From: Streptomyces sp. AC512_CC834
GTDB taxonomy: Bacteria > Actinomycetota > Actinomycetes > Streptomycetales > Streptomycetaceae
Assembly: GCF_019049325.1 (NCBI RefSeq)
Contig: NZ_JAGMUO010000052.1
Location: 34,780 to 98,779, forward strand
DNA length: 64,000 bases
Direction: 5' to 3'
Shown here: in pieces, positions 15,581 to 23,997 of the stretch
Layout of the letters: every line of letters begins with the position of its first letter
Position numbering within the stretch: position 1 is the stretch's first letter
Position numbers and translations under genes: made by a program
Notes under the pieces: generated by a model
Databases searched by the model: none
What the model saw: only the letters and a program-made list of their open reading frames with translations
What the model was told of the DNA's origin: nothing

Positions 15581-17227
15581 CTACGCGGAGGCCTCCATCA
15601 CCTTGCCGTCCGTGACCTCTAGGCGCCTCGTTACTCGTACCGCGTTCAGCATGCGGCGGTCGTGGGTGATCAGCAGGAGCGTGCCCTGGTAGGCGTCCAG
15701 GGCCGACTCCAGTTGTTCGATGGCCGGTAGGTCGAGGTGGTTGGTCGGCTCGTCCAGGACCAGGAGGTTGACGCCGCTGCCCTGGAGGAGAGCGAGCGCG
15801 GCCCTCGTGCGTTCGCCCGGGGAGAGGGTGGAGGCGGGGCGCGTGACGTGGTCCGCCTTGAGGCCGAACTTGGCGAGGAGGGTGCGGATCTCGGCCGGTT
15901 CCGCGTCGGGGACGGGGGCGCGGAAGGCGTCGAGCAGACTCTCGGGCCCGTAGAACAGCTTGCGGGCCTGGTCGACCTCGCCGAGCAGGACTCCGGAGCC
16001 GAGCGCCGCGTGCCCGGCGTCGAGCGGGACGCGGCCCAGGAGGGCGCCCAGCAGCGTGGACTTGCCCGCGCCGTTGGCTCCCGTCACCGCCACCCGGTCC
16101 GCCCAGTCGATCTGGAGGGAGACCGGGCCGAGCACGAAGTCGCCGCGCCGGACCTCGGCGTCGCGCAGGGTGGCGACCACCGCGCCCGAGCGGGGCGCCG
16201 CGGCGATCTCCATGCGCAGGTCCCACTCCTTGCGGGGTTCTTCGACGACCTCGAGGCGTTCGATCATGCGCTGTGTCTGGCGGGCCTTGGCGGCCTGCTT
16301 CTCGCTGGCCTCGCTGCGGAACTTGCGGCCGATCTTGTCGTTGTCGTTGCCCGCCTTGCGCCGGGCGTTCTTGACGCCCTTGTCCATCCAGGCGCGCTGC
16401 GTCTGGGCCCGGTCCTGGAGGGACGCCCGTTTGTCGGCGTACTCCTCGAACTCGTCGCGGGCGTGCCGACGGCCCACCTCGCGTTCCTCCAGGTAGGCCT
16501 CGTAGCCGCCGCCGTAGAGGTTGATCTGCCGCTGGGCGAGGTCGAGTTCGAGGACCTTGGTGACGGTGCGGGTGAGGAACTCGCGGTCGTGGCTGACGAC
16601 GACGGTGCCGGCGCGCAGGCCGGTCACGAAGCGTTCGAGGCGCTCCAGACCGTCCAGGTCGAGGTCGTTGGTCGGCTCGTCGAGCAGGAAGACGTCGTAG
16701 CGGGACAGGAGGAGGGAGGCGAGGCCGGTCCGCGCGGCCTGGCCGCCGGACAGCGACGTCATCGGCTGCTCCAGGTCGACCGTCAGGCCCAGCGCGTCGG
16801 CGGTCTCCCCGGCCCGGTCGTCGAGGTCGGCGCCGCCCAGGGCCAGCCAGCGCTCGAGGCTGTTCGCGTACGCGTCGTCCGCACCTGGGGCGCCGTCGAC
16901 CAGGGCCTGGGTGGCCTCGTCCATGGCGTGCTGGGCGTCGGTGACGCCGGTGCGGCGGGACAGGAACGCCCGGACGGTCTCGCCGGGGCGGCGCTCCGGT
17001 TCCTGCGGGAGGTGGCCGACGGTGGCGGTGGGCGGGGACAGGCGCAGCTCGCCCTGTTCCGGCGTGGTCAGCCCGGCGAGCATCCGCAGGAGGGTGGACT
17101 TGCCCGCGCCGTTGGCCCCCACGAGGCCGATCACGTCGCCGGGTGCGACGACGAGGTCGAGCCCGGTGAACAGGGAGCGGTCTCCGTGGCCGGCGGCGAG
17201 GTTCTTGGCGACGAGGGTGGCAGTCAT
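15581..17227 (-). CDS. ABC-F family ATPase (translation factor type)
   Basis: A 548-aa soluble protein with two ATP-binding cassettes and no membrane spans. NBD1: GANGAGKST near residue 37, signature LSGGQ, Walker B FLLDEPTNDLDL. The charged helical linker spans roughly residues 240-320 (EEREVGRRHARDEFEEY and downstream). NBD2: second GANGAGKST, signature LSPGE, Walker B LVLDEPTNHLDL. Such proteins act at the ribosomal E site as translation factors or antibiotic-protection factors. ATG 17227 gives a typical N-terminus. It has only 168 bases to the divergent oxidase gene and no attenuator-like leader, unlike the second ABC-F gene in this window, so a housekeeping role is more likely. Confidence 0.92.
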   Translation of the reverse strand: MTATLVAKNLAAGHGDRSLFTGLDLVVAPGDVIGLVGANGAGKSTLLRMLAGLTTPEQGELRLSPPTATVGHLPQEPERRPGETVRAFLSRRTGVTDAQHAMDEATQALVDGAPGADDAYANSLERWLALGGADLDDRAGETADALGLTVDLEQPMTSLSGGQAARTGLASLLLSRYDVFLLDEPTNDLDLDGLERLERFVTGLRAGTVVVSHDREFLTRTVTKVLELDLAQRQINLYGGGYEAYLEEREVGRRHARDEFEEYADKRASLQDRAQTQRAWMDKGVKNARRKAGNDNDKIGRKFRSEASEKQAAKARQTQRMIERLEVVEEPRKEWDLRMEIAAAPRSGAVVATLRDAEVRRGDFVLGPVSLQIDWADRVAVTGANGAGKSTLLGALLGRVPLDAGHAALGSGVLLGEVDQARKLFYGPESLLDAFRAPVPDAEPAEIRTLLAKFGLKADHVTRPASTLSPGERTRAALALLQGSGVNLLVLDEPTNHLDLPAIEQLESALDAYQGTLLLITHDRRMLNAVRVTRRLEVTDGKVMEASA

Positions 17228-17395
17228 CAGACCGTCGATCCTAGCGGCGGTCCGGCGTACGCTCAGCCGGGTTTTCCGCGCGTCACCGCCGCCACCAGCG
17301 CCCCTTCCCGACGGCGACCGGCGCCGCCCGGCGCCGGTCGCCGTCGGGCGGGACCGCTTCGAGCGCGGCATGGGGCGTTCCGCTAACGTCGCGGT

Positions 17396-18346
17396 GTGGA
17401 AACCGAACTGGATGACGAGGTCGTCGTGGTCGGCGGCGGGGTGGTCGGGCTGACGACGGCCGTCGTTCTCGCCGAGCGGGGCAGGCGGGTGCGGCTGTGG
17501 ACGCGGGAGCCCGTCGAGCGGACCACCTCGGTGGTCGCGGGCGGGCTGTGGTGGCCGTACCGGATCGAGCCGGTGGAGCTGGTGCGCGCGTGGGCGCTGC
17601 GTTCCCTGGACGTGTACGAGGAGCTGGCCGCGCGGCCCGAGGAGACCGGCGTACGCATGGTCGAGGGGGTGCTAGGCGAGACCGGTCTGGACGAGGTGGG
17701 CGCGTGGGCCGCCGCCCGGCTGCCGGGACTGCGCGCGTCGAGTGCCGCGGAGTACGCCGGGCAGGGGCTGTGGGCGCGGCTGCCGCTCATCGACATGTCG
17801 ACTCATCTGCCCTGGTTGCGGGAGCGGCTGGTGGCGGCGGGCGGCACTGTGGAGGCGCGTGCGGTGACCCACCTGGCCGAGGCGGACGCGCCGGTCGTGG
17901 TCAACTGCACGGGCCTGGGCGCCCGGGAGCTGGTGCCGGACCCGGACGTGCGTCCGGTGCGCGGACAACTGGTCGTGGTGGAGAACCCCGGTATCCGGAC
18001 CTGGCTGGTCTCCAACGATCCCGTCTCCGGGGAGGTGACGTACTTCCTTCCGCAGCCCGGCCGGCTCCTGCTGGGCGGGACGGCCGAGGACGACGTCTGG
18101 TCGGCCGAGCCGGACCCGGCGGTCGCCGAGGACATCGTGCGGCGGTGCGCGGCACTGCGGCCCGAGATCGCCGGGGCGCGGGTGCTCGCGCACCCGGTCG
18201 GGCTGCGGCCGGCGCGCAGCGCCGTCCGGCTGGAGCGCGAGACGCTGCCGGACGGCCGACTGCTGGTGCACAACTACGGTCATGGCGGCGCGGGTGTGAC
18301 CGTGGCCTGGGGCTGCGCGCAGGAGGCGGCCGCGCTCGCCTCCTGA
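17396..18346 (+). CDS. FAD-dependent D-amino-acid oxidase family protein
   Basis: A 316-aa flavoprotein of the DAO/DASPO family. The N-terminal dinucleotide motif is VVGGGVVGLTTAVVLAERG (11-29). VAGGLWWPYR near residue 47 corresponds to the flavin-binding AGGxWxP region of D-amino-acid oxidases. The C-terminus has LRPARSAVRLE, with the carboxylate-binding Arg, and NYGHGGAGVTVAWG, the second FAD contact. Length is slightly under the usual 320-350. There is no peroxisomal-type or secretion signal. It would oxidise D-amino acids to keto acids, ammonia and peroxide; substrate range is unknown. The GTG start at 17396 fits the family N-terminus. Confidence 0.88.
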   Translation: METELDDEVVVVGGGVVGLTTAVVLAERGRRVRLWTREPVERTTSVVAGGLWWPYRIEPVELVRAWALRSLDVYEELAARPEETGVRMVEGVLGETGLDEVGAWAAARLPGLRASSAAEYAGQGLWARLPLIDMSTHLPWLRERLVAAGGTVEARAVTHLAEADAPVVVNCTGLGARELVPDPDVRPVRGQLVVVENPGIRTWLVSNDPVSGEVTYFLPQPGRLLLGGTAEDDVWSAEPDPAVAEDIVRRCAALRPEIAGARVLAHPVGLRPARSAVRLERETLPDGRLLVHNYGHGGAGVTVAWGCAQEAAALAS

Positions 18347-18373
18347 CGCCGTCGTACCGACCGCCCGCCCGGC

Positions 18374-18407
18374 CGCCCGGCCGACCGACCGGCCGACCGA
18401 CCGGGCG
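18374..18407. terminator. Candidate bidirectional terminator hairpin with CCGA repeats
   Basis: CGCCCGG (18374-18380) and CCGGGCG (18401-18407) can pair over a 20-base loop made of (CCGA)n and GGCCGACCGACC repeats. It lies between the convergent oxidase and BCCT genes. There is no T-tract, as usual for Streptomyces terminators. The surrounding 18359-18407 stretch is itself a tetranucleotide-like repeat. Confidence 0.5.
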
Positions 18408-18435
18408 ATCCGGTGGCACGGCCGACCGGCAGGGT

Positions 18436-20172
18436 TCAGCTATTTTGGTGCTTGCCGATCGGGTCGCCCTCCACCTCCGTGCCGGGGCCGGGGCCGATCC
18501 GGATCTCGAACTCGCCCTCGTACTGCCTGTGGCCCTCGATGACCGCCAGTCCGACGACTTCGGACGCCATCTCGCCGCGCACGATGAGGGGGTCACGGCG
18601 CAGGTCGCGCATGAGGGCGACGCACATGAAGATCATCACGATGACGAAGGGCGCCGCCGCGAGGATCGTGAGGTTCTGCAGACCGGTGAGCGCGTCCGCC
18701 TCGCCGCTGCCGATCAGCAGCATGATCGCGGCGACCGCGCCGGTCACCACGCCCCAGAAGACCACCACCCAGCGGCTCGGTTCCAGCGCGCCCTTCTGCG
18801 ACAGCGTGCCCATCACGATGGAGGCCGCGTCGGCTCCCGACACGAAGAAGATGCCGACGAGGATCATCACCAGCAGGCTGGTCGCGGTGGCGATGGGGTA
18901 CTCCTGCAGCACGGCGAAGAGCTGGCCCTCGGGGGTCGTGTCGTCGCCCAGCCGGTTCTGCTCCTGCAGCCGCATCGCCGAACCGCCGAAGATCGCGAAC
19001 CAGATCAGGCTGACCACGCTGGGGACCAGGATGACGCCGCCGATGAACTGACGGATGGTCCGGCCCCGGCTGATACGGGCGATGAACATGCCGACGAAGG
19101 GCGTCCAGGAGATCCACCACGCCCAGTAGAAGACGGTCCAGCTACCCAGCCAGTCCGCGACGCCCTCGCCGCCGCTGATCTCGGTGCGGCCGGCCATCTG
19201 GGGCAGGTCGCCGAGGTAGGCGAAGATCGAGGTCGGGAACAGGTCGAGGATGAGGATCGTCGGGCCCGCGACGAACACGAACACGGCGAGCAGCAGGGCC
19301 AGCACCATGTTGGTGTTGGACAGCCACTGGATGCCCTTCTCGACGCCGGAGATCGCGGAGGCCACGAACGCCACCGTCAGCACCGCGATGATGCCGACCA
19401 GCAGCCCGGTGCTGACCTTGTCCATCCAGTCGAGCTTCTCCAGGCCGGAGCCGATCTGCAGCGCGCCGAGGCCCAGGGAGGCCGCGGAGCCGAAGATCGT
19501 CGCGATGATGGCCAGGATGTCGATGACCCGTCCGCTGGCCCCGTTGGCGTGCTTCTCGCCGATGAGCGGGGTGAACACCGCACTTATGGTCTGCCTGCGG
19601 CGCCTGCGGAACGTGCTGTAGGCGATACCGAGACCGACCACCGCGTAGATCGCCCACGGGTGGAGCGTCCAGTGGAACAGGGTGGTGGCCATGGCCGTCG
19701 CCATGCTGTCACCGGAGCTGGCCGGGCTGGTGCCGGGCGGGGCCGTCGTGTAGTGCGCCAGCGGCTCGCTCACGCCGTAGAACATCAGGCCGATGCCCAT
19801 GCCCGCGCTGAACATCATGGCGACCCAGGACACGGTCCGGAACTCGGGTTCCTCGCCCTCGGCGCCCAGGTGGATGCGGCCGTAGCGGCTGGCCGCGAGC
19901 CAGAGGGCGAAGACCACGAACCCGGAGGCGGCGAGCGTGAACGCCCAGCCGCCGTTGTGCAGCAGGCCACCGAGCATGCTGCTGGAGACATCCTCCAGCG
20001 AGTCGGTGGCGACGGCACCCCAGACGACGAACGCCAGGGTGAGGGCAGCAGTGACGCCGAAGACGACGCGGTCGGTCCCGGGCGTGTGCTCGCGCCCCGG
20101 CAGGTCCGCTTCCGTGCCCGGAAGCGGACCTCTGTCGTGTTCTTCCTTGTCGCTTGGTCGGTCCTGCGTCAC
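18436..20172 (-). CDS. BCCT family betaine/choline/carnitine transporter
   Basis: A 578-aa secondary transporter with 12 predicted membrane spans. GMGIGLMFYGVSEP and WTVFYWAWWISWTPFVG contain the glycine-rich stretch and the Trp-rich signature of BCCT carriers (BetP/OpuD type), followed by RISRGRTIRQF. A hydrophilic N-terminus of about 40 residues and an acidic C-terminal tail may be osmosensing arms as in BetP, an inference from the family. GTG 20172 is preferred to GTG 20181 because the GAAAGG site overlaps the latter and sits 8 bases before the former. Likely imports compatible solutes under osmotic stress. Confidence 0.93.
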   Translation of the reverse strand: MTQDRPSDKEEHDRGPLPGTEADLPGREHTPGTDRVVFGVTAALTLAFVVWGAVATDSLEDVSSSMLGGLLHNGGWAFTLAASGFVVFALWLAASRYGRIHLGAEGEEPEFRTVSWVAMMFSAGMGIGLMFYGVSEPLAHYTTAPPGTSPASSGDSMATAMATTLFHWTLHPWAIYAVVGLGIAYSTFRRRRRQTISAVFTPLIGEKHANGASGRVIDILAIIATIFGSAASLGLGALQIGSGLEKLDWMDKVSTGLLVGIIAVLTVAFVASAISGVEKGIQWLSNTNMVLALLLAVFVFVAGPTILILDLFPTSIFAYLGDLPQMAGRTEISGGEGVADWLGSWTVFYWAWWISWTPFVGMFIARISRGRTIRQFIGGVILVPSVVSLIWFAIFGGSAMRLQEQNRLGDDTTPEGQLFAVLQEYPIATATSLLVMILVGIFFVSGADAASIVMGTLSQKGALEPSRWVVVFWGVVTGAVAAIMLLIGSGEADALTGLQNLTILAAAPFVIVMIFMCVALMRDLRRDPLIVRGEMASEVVGLAVIEGHRQYEGEFEIRIGPGPGTEVEGDPIGKHQNS

Positions 20173-20253
20173 AGACGGCACCTTTCAAGTCGATGAGGCC
20201 GAAAATACCCCTCCGCTACGCCCATAACCACGTGCGACGCGAAACTCACCTCC

Positions 20254-21555
20254 TCAGCAGTGGGCGTCGGGTTCACCCACCGTCAGGTGGTATGTCGCAC
20301 GCTCGTCCAGGAGCAGCGGTACCAGGGCCCGCTGCGGCTGGCGCAGCGGTACGTAGGCGCCCTTCTCCCCGTCCGGGCGCACATGTACACCGTGCAGAGC
20401 GAGTTCATCCCGGATGTCGGTGTATTGGGCAGCCGTCAGCCGGTAGCCGCAGGGCGGGTCCTGGAGCACCTCGGAGGCCTCGGCCGGGTCGTTGTCCGCG
20501 CCGCCGAGGTACACGGGTCCGGTGTCGGCCAGTCCGGCCAGGCGGGCGGCACCGGTGGCCGCCTCGACGTGTCCGCGCCGTCCGTCCGCGTGGCGGAACA
20601 TGCCGTCCAGGGCGGCGAGCTGGGAGTTCACCCGGCGCCGGTTGTTCAGGGCCGGGTCCTCGCGCTCGGCGTCGGTCAGCGGGTCGACGCGGCTCTCGAT
20701 GAGCAGGCCGACCGCGTGTTTCACGCCGGACATGTTCCGCAGGATGCGTTCCTGGCCGTCGCCGGCGGTCTGCTTGACCGGGTCGCCGGTGACGGGGTCG
20801 GTCCAGATGCCGTAGGTGCCGGTCGAGTACCCGGCGTTCTCGGCGGCGGGGCGGACGTACGCCCCGGACAGGGTCCGGGCCTCGTCGTGGACCGGCGTAC
20901 GGGTGTTGAGGTTGCGGGGCCAGAGGTCGAAGAGGTCCTTGTCGTAGTACGGGGGCGTGGCGCCGTACGGGGGCGTGGCGCCGTACTCGTGCAGGTCGTA
21001 GATGACGTCGGGGCGCCGGTCGCGGACGACGGCGGCCATGGCGCGGGCCTCGGCCGTCTCCAGGGCGAGGTGGTCGCGGTTGATGTCGACGCCGTCGCTG
21101 TTGCCGCGGGTGTCGGCGGCCCGGCCGTCGGGGTTGGCGGTGGGCACGACCAGCACGGTGGTGCGGTCCAGGAAACGCCGGGTCCGCGGGTCCTTGGCAT
21201 ACGCCAGGTCGCGGACGGTGGACAGGCAGGCCTCGCGCCCGGAGGGCTCGTCGCCGTGCTGGCTGCACACGAGGAGCACCTTGTTGGGGGTGGAGGACCT
21301 GCCGATCGTCACGAGCCGGAGCGGGCGGTTCTGCTTCGTGGTGCCGATGCGGTCGACGGTGACGCGGTCGCTCGCCCGGTCGGCGGCGGCCAGGAGGGTG
21401 TGTTCCTCGGGCTGCGTGGTCCAGCGGGCGCCGTGCGTCTTCTCGAAGCCGGTGCGGGGCGGGTGGTGCGCGGAGGCGTCGGCGTGGGCCGGGGCGCCGA
21501 GGAGGGACGCGGCGAGGGCCGCGGTGGTCACGGTGAGGGTGCGCAGGCGGTTCAT
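20254..21555 (-). CDS. Secreted M14 family zinc carboxypeptidase
   Basis: A 433-aa secreted peptidase: cleavable signal with the hydrophobic stretch AALAASLLGAPAHA (13-26), then the M14 domain. Zinc ligands are visible in CSQHGDEPSGRE (His and Glu near 98-101) and a later DLHEYG His; INRDHLAL is the usual substrate-binding Arg region. A duplicated YGATPP (near residues 192-203) comes from an 18-bp tandem duplication in the DNA (20948-20983). Start ATG has a GGGAGG site and overlaps the stop of a possible small upstream gene. It likely trims C-terminal residues from extracellular peptides or cell-wall fragments. Confidence 0.9.
   Translation of the reverse strand: MNRLRTLTVTTAALAASLLGAPAHADASAHHPPRTGFEKTHGARWTTQPEEHTLLAAADRASDRVTVDRIGTTKQNRPLRLVTIGRSSTPNKVLLVCSQHGDEPSGREACLSTVRDLAYAKDPRTRRFLDRTTVLVVPTANPDGRAADTRGNSDGVDINRDHLALETAEARAMAAVVRDRRPDVIYDLHEYGATPPYGATPPYYDKDLFDLWPRNLNTRTPVHDEARTLSGAYVRPAAENAGYSTGTYGIWTDPVTGDPVKQTAGDGQERILRNMSGVKHAVGLLIESRVDPLTDAEREDPALNNRRRVNSQLAALDGMFRHADGRRGHVEAATGAARLAGLADTGPVYLGGADNDPAEASEVLQDPPCGYRLTAAQYTDIRDELALHGVHVRPDGEKGAYVPLRQPQRALVPLLLDERATYHLTVGEPDAHC
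20948..20983. repeat. 18-bp perfect tandem duplication inside the M14 gene
   Basis: TACGGGGGCGTGGCGCCG occurs twice back to back and encodes the doubled YGATPP beside the DLHEYG zinc-ligand motif. It keeps the reading frame. Confidence 0.85.
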
Positions 21556-21839
21556 CGGCCTCCCTTCGGGGCGCGGTGCGTGGGGTGCGGCGTGGTCATG
21601 CCGTCGAGCGGTGCGGGTGCCGGAGCGGCGGTCGCCGTACCGACGGTCGCCTTACCTGCGGTGGCATGGGCGGACGCGGCGGTTCCGCCGATGAACGGTA
21701 CGCGGGCCGACGTGCGGGAGAGGTCCAGGGTGGGCGTCGGCGTGTCGGCCCAAGGTTGCCGGGATGCGGCCGTGGCCGCCGTCGCGAGCGGTCTCCGGAT
21801 CGTGAGGCGCATGCGTATCGGCATGCGCGGACGGTACAT
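21552..21839 (-). CDS. Possible small coupled gene upstream of the M14 peptidase
   Basis: A 95-codon frame whose ATG follows GGGAG by 7 bases and whose stop overlaps the M14 start codon (ATGA). The product is rich in Ala, Thr and Pro, strongly basic at the N-terminus (MYRPRMPIRMRLTIRR) and has no recognisable domain. G/C is common at third positions but not decisive. It may be a genuine translationally coupled gene or only a leader frame; I do not recognise it. Confidence 0.35.
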   Translation of the reverse strand: MYRPRMPIRMRLTIRRPLATAATAASRQPWADTPTPTLDLSRTSARVPFIGGTAASAHATAGKATVGTATAAPAPAPLDGMTTPHPTHRAPKGGR

Positions 21840-21987
21840 CGGTCGACTCCCGCGCAGAAGGGGGCCGGAGGTGGCCGGTGACGGCCGGATGGCGATCGTG
21901 TGACAGGGGTGGCCGTGGACATGACGGCGGGCACAGGAGCTGAATAGCCTCCGAACAGACTTCGTGACCCTACGACTTGGAGCTTTC

Positions 21988-23481
21988 GTGCACCGCAGAA
22001 TCTCTGTGCCGGGCGTGCTGGGCGCCGCCTCCCTCATGCTGGCGATCCCGGCGTCGGCGGCGGCCCACTCCCCCGGCGCTCCGGGCATCGGCGACCCCTA
22101 CTACCCGGCCTACGGAAACGGCGGATACGACGTCTCGCACTACGACCTGCGCCTGAAGTACCAGCCGGCCACGGACCGGCTGGAGGGTACGGCGACGATC
22201 CTGGCCCGTACCACGGAGGACCTGTCGCGGTTCAACCTCGACTTCCTGCTGGACGTCGGCGAGGTGCGGGTGAACGGCGCGAAGGCGTCGTTCACCACCT
22301 CGGGCGAGCAGGAGCTGGAGATCACCCCGCAGAGCCCGCTCGACAAGGGCACATCCGTCACCGTCGTCGTCCGCTACAGCGGCGTGCCGTCCTCGAAGGA
22401 GGCGTACGGCTTCACAAGCTGGCACCGCACCCCGGACGGCGGCGTCGGCGCGAACGAGCCCGAGGCCGCGGCGTGGTGGTTCCCCAGCAACGACCATCCC
22501 CTCGACAAGGCCACCTACGACGTGTCGGTGCAGGTGCCGGACGGCACTCAGGCCATCTCGAACGGCACCCTCCAGTCGACGAGTTCGCGGCTCGGCTGGA
22601 CGCGCTGGAACTGGCGCTCCGACAAGCCGCAGGCCACGTATCTCGCCACGCTGGCGGTCGGGAAGTTCGACCTCACCACCGGCACGACCGAGAGCGGCAT
22701 CCCCATTGTCAACGCCTACAGCAAGGACCTGGGCGCGAACGACGGCGCGGCGCGGGCCAGCGTGGAGCGGACCGGGGAGGTCGCGGACTGGCTGACCGGC
22801 TACTTCGGGCCGTATCCCTTCAACGCGCTCGGCGGTTACGTGCCGAACACGGACACCGGGTACGCGCTGGAGACGCAGACCCGGCCGTTCTACAGCCCGC
22901 GGCAGTTCGCGAACGGGTCGAACGTGTCCGTGGTCGTGCACGAGCTGGCCCACCAGTGGTACGGCGATCTGGTCTCGGTGCGGGGCTGGAAGGACATCTG
23001 GATCAACGAGGGCTTCGCCCGGTACGCCCAGTGGCTGTGGTCCGAGCACGAGGGCGAGGGCACGGCGCAGGAGCTGGCCGACTACACGTACGCCTCACAC
23101 CCGGCCGACGACGCGTTCTGGACGGTGGAACCCGGTGATCCCGGGCCGGAGAACCAGTTCGACGCGGCGGTCTACGACCGGGGCGCGCTGGCCCTTCAGG
23201 CGCTGCGGAACGAGATCGGCGACGAGGACTTCTTCGCCATCCTGAAGGGGTGGCCCGCCAAGTACGCGTACGGCAACGCGTCGGTCGCCGACTTCCGGCG
23301 GTACGCCGAGGAGGTCTCCGGCAAGCCGCTGGCCGCGCTGTTCGACACCTGGCTGTTCCAGCCGTCGAAGCCGGACGCCCCGGCGGCGCGCGCGGCGTCC
23401 CTCACCAAGTCCTCGGACACGCCCGCGCAGCCCCGCTCGTGGCGGAAGATCGCCGCGACGAACGATGTGCACGAGCACTGA
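21988..23481 (+). CDS. Secreted M1 family metallopeptidase (short form)
   Basis: A 497-aa secreted aminopeptidase-like protein. Signal peptide with hydrophobic LGAASLMLAIPASAAA. The N-terminal beta domain is followed by the catalytic domain with HELAHQW near residue 315 and the third zinc ligand in NEGFARYAQW, 18 residues on. The exopeptidase GxMEN motif is not visible where expected (DTGYALETQTRP instead), so the specificity may differ from PepN. The C-terminal helical domain is absent, as in other short secreted actinobacterial members. GTG 21988 has GGAG 6 bases upstream; GTG 21964 is the alternative. The 3' end overlaps the converging macrodomain frame. Confidence 0.9.
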   Translation: MHRRISVPGVLGAASLMLAIPASAAAHSPGAPGIGDPYYPAYGNGGYDVSHYDLRLKYQPATDRLEGTATILARTTEDLSRFNLDFLLDVGEVRVNGAKASFTTSGEQELEITPQSPLDKGTSVTVVVRYSGVPSSKEAYGFTSWHRTPDGGVGANEPEAAAWWFPSNDHPLDKATYDVSVQVPDGTQAISNGTLQSTSSRLGWTRWNWRSDKPQATYLATLAVGKFDLTTGTTESGIPIVNAYSKDLGANDGAARASVERTGEVADWLTGYFGPYPFNALGGYVPNTDTGYALETQTRPFYSPRQFANGSNVSVVVHELAHQWYGDLVSVRGWKDIWINEGFARYAQWLWSEHEGEGTAQELADYTYASHPADDAFWTVEPGDPGPENQFDAAVYDRGALALQALRNEIGDEDFFAILKGWPAKYAYGNASVADFRRYAEEVSGKPLAALFDTWLFQPSKPDAPAARAASLTKSSDTPAQPRSWRKIAATNDVHEH

Positions 23482-23950
23482 CCGGCGCACGGTCCCAGGC
23501 AGTCCTAGGCGGTCCTAGGTGGTTCCAGGCGGTGTCCCCGTGGTCGTAGACGGTCACGGGGACACCTCGCCGGGCGAGGCGGTCGGTGACGAGCGGCTCC
23601 ACGCGGGACCACTTGCCGCCGGCCAGACCGCAGCCTATGCGGGGCATGTGCACGGAGGCGTCCAGCTCGGCCGCCTTGTCGGCGAGGCGGCCGAGGGCCG
23701 TGTCGATCGCCTCGTAGCGCACGGGGACGCCCTTGCTGCCGGTCCGCGTGCCGCGCTGGCCGATCATGTTGGCCACCCACACGTACGGCTCGACCCGGAC
23801 GAACTGGACGGCGCCAAGACCGAAGTCGTTCGACGCGCGGTCGCGGTGCCAGGCGCGGTAGGCCGCCTCCGGCTCGGGCCAGCGGCGGGTGACGGCCAGG
23901 ACGAAGCCCTTGCCCCAGCCGCCGAGGTCGTTGCACACGTGGGCGATCAC
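23402..23950 (-). CDS. Macrodomain protein (SCO6735-like), 5' end damaged and 3' end altered
   Basis: A macrodomain (ADP-ribose-binding) protein like S. coelicolor SCO6735, whose loss, from memory, raises antibiotic production. The core is clear: IAHVCNDLGGWGKGF, then VQFVRVEPYVWVAN, HMPRIGCGLAGGKW and TVYDHGDTAW. The first strand is compromised: homologous-looking residues (ATVPSVKG) continue upstream, but no in-frame start codon lies between them and the permease stop. The first usable start is GTG 23950, with AAGGGCG ahead, which removes the first strand. At the 3' end a 10-bp tandem repeat array precedes an unusual 36-residue tail that runs 80 bases into the M1 gene. It may be functional through the internal start or be decaying. 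Confidence 0.7.
   Translation of the reverse strand: MIAHVCNDLGGWGKGFVLAVTRRWPEPEAAYRAWHRDRASNDFGLGAVQFVRVEPYVWVANMIGQRGTRTGSKGVPVRYEAIDTALGRLADKAAELDASVHMPRIGCGLAGGKWSRVEPLVTDRLARRGVPVTVYDHGDTAWNHLGPPRTAWDRAPVSARAHRSSRRSSATSGAARACPRTW
23492..23531. repeat. Four 10-bp tandem repeats at the 3' end of the macrodomain gene
   Basis: GTCCCAGGCA, GTCCTAGGCG, GTCCTAGGTG and GTTCCAGGCG run head to tail just after the M1 stop codon. The array is inside the macrodomain frame; because 10 is not a multiple of 3, gain or loss of a unit would change the protein's C-terminus. Confidence 0.85.
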
Positions 23951-23997
23951 CTTGACGCCCTTGACCGACGGAACGGTGGCGGCCCGGTGTCTGCCGG

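Noticed and set aside
18359..18407. CRISPR-like array in the CCGACCGACC repeats
   Set aside because: No unique spacers and no cas genes; simple tetranucleotide repeat with hairpin potential.
17497..20196. Plus-strand 899-codon frame through the oxidase and BCCT genes
   Set aside because: Crosses two real genes in other frames and a repeat region; no recognisable protein.
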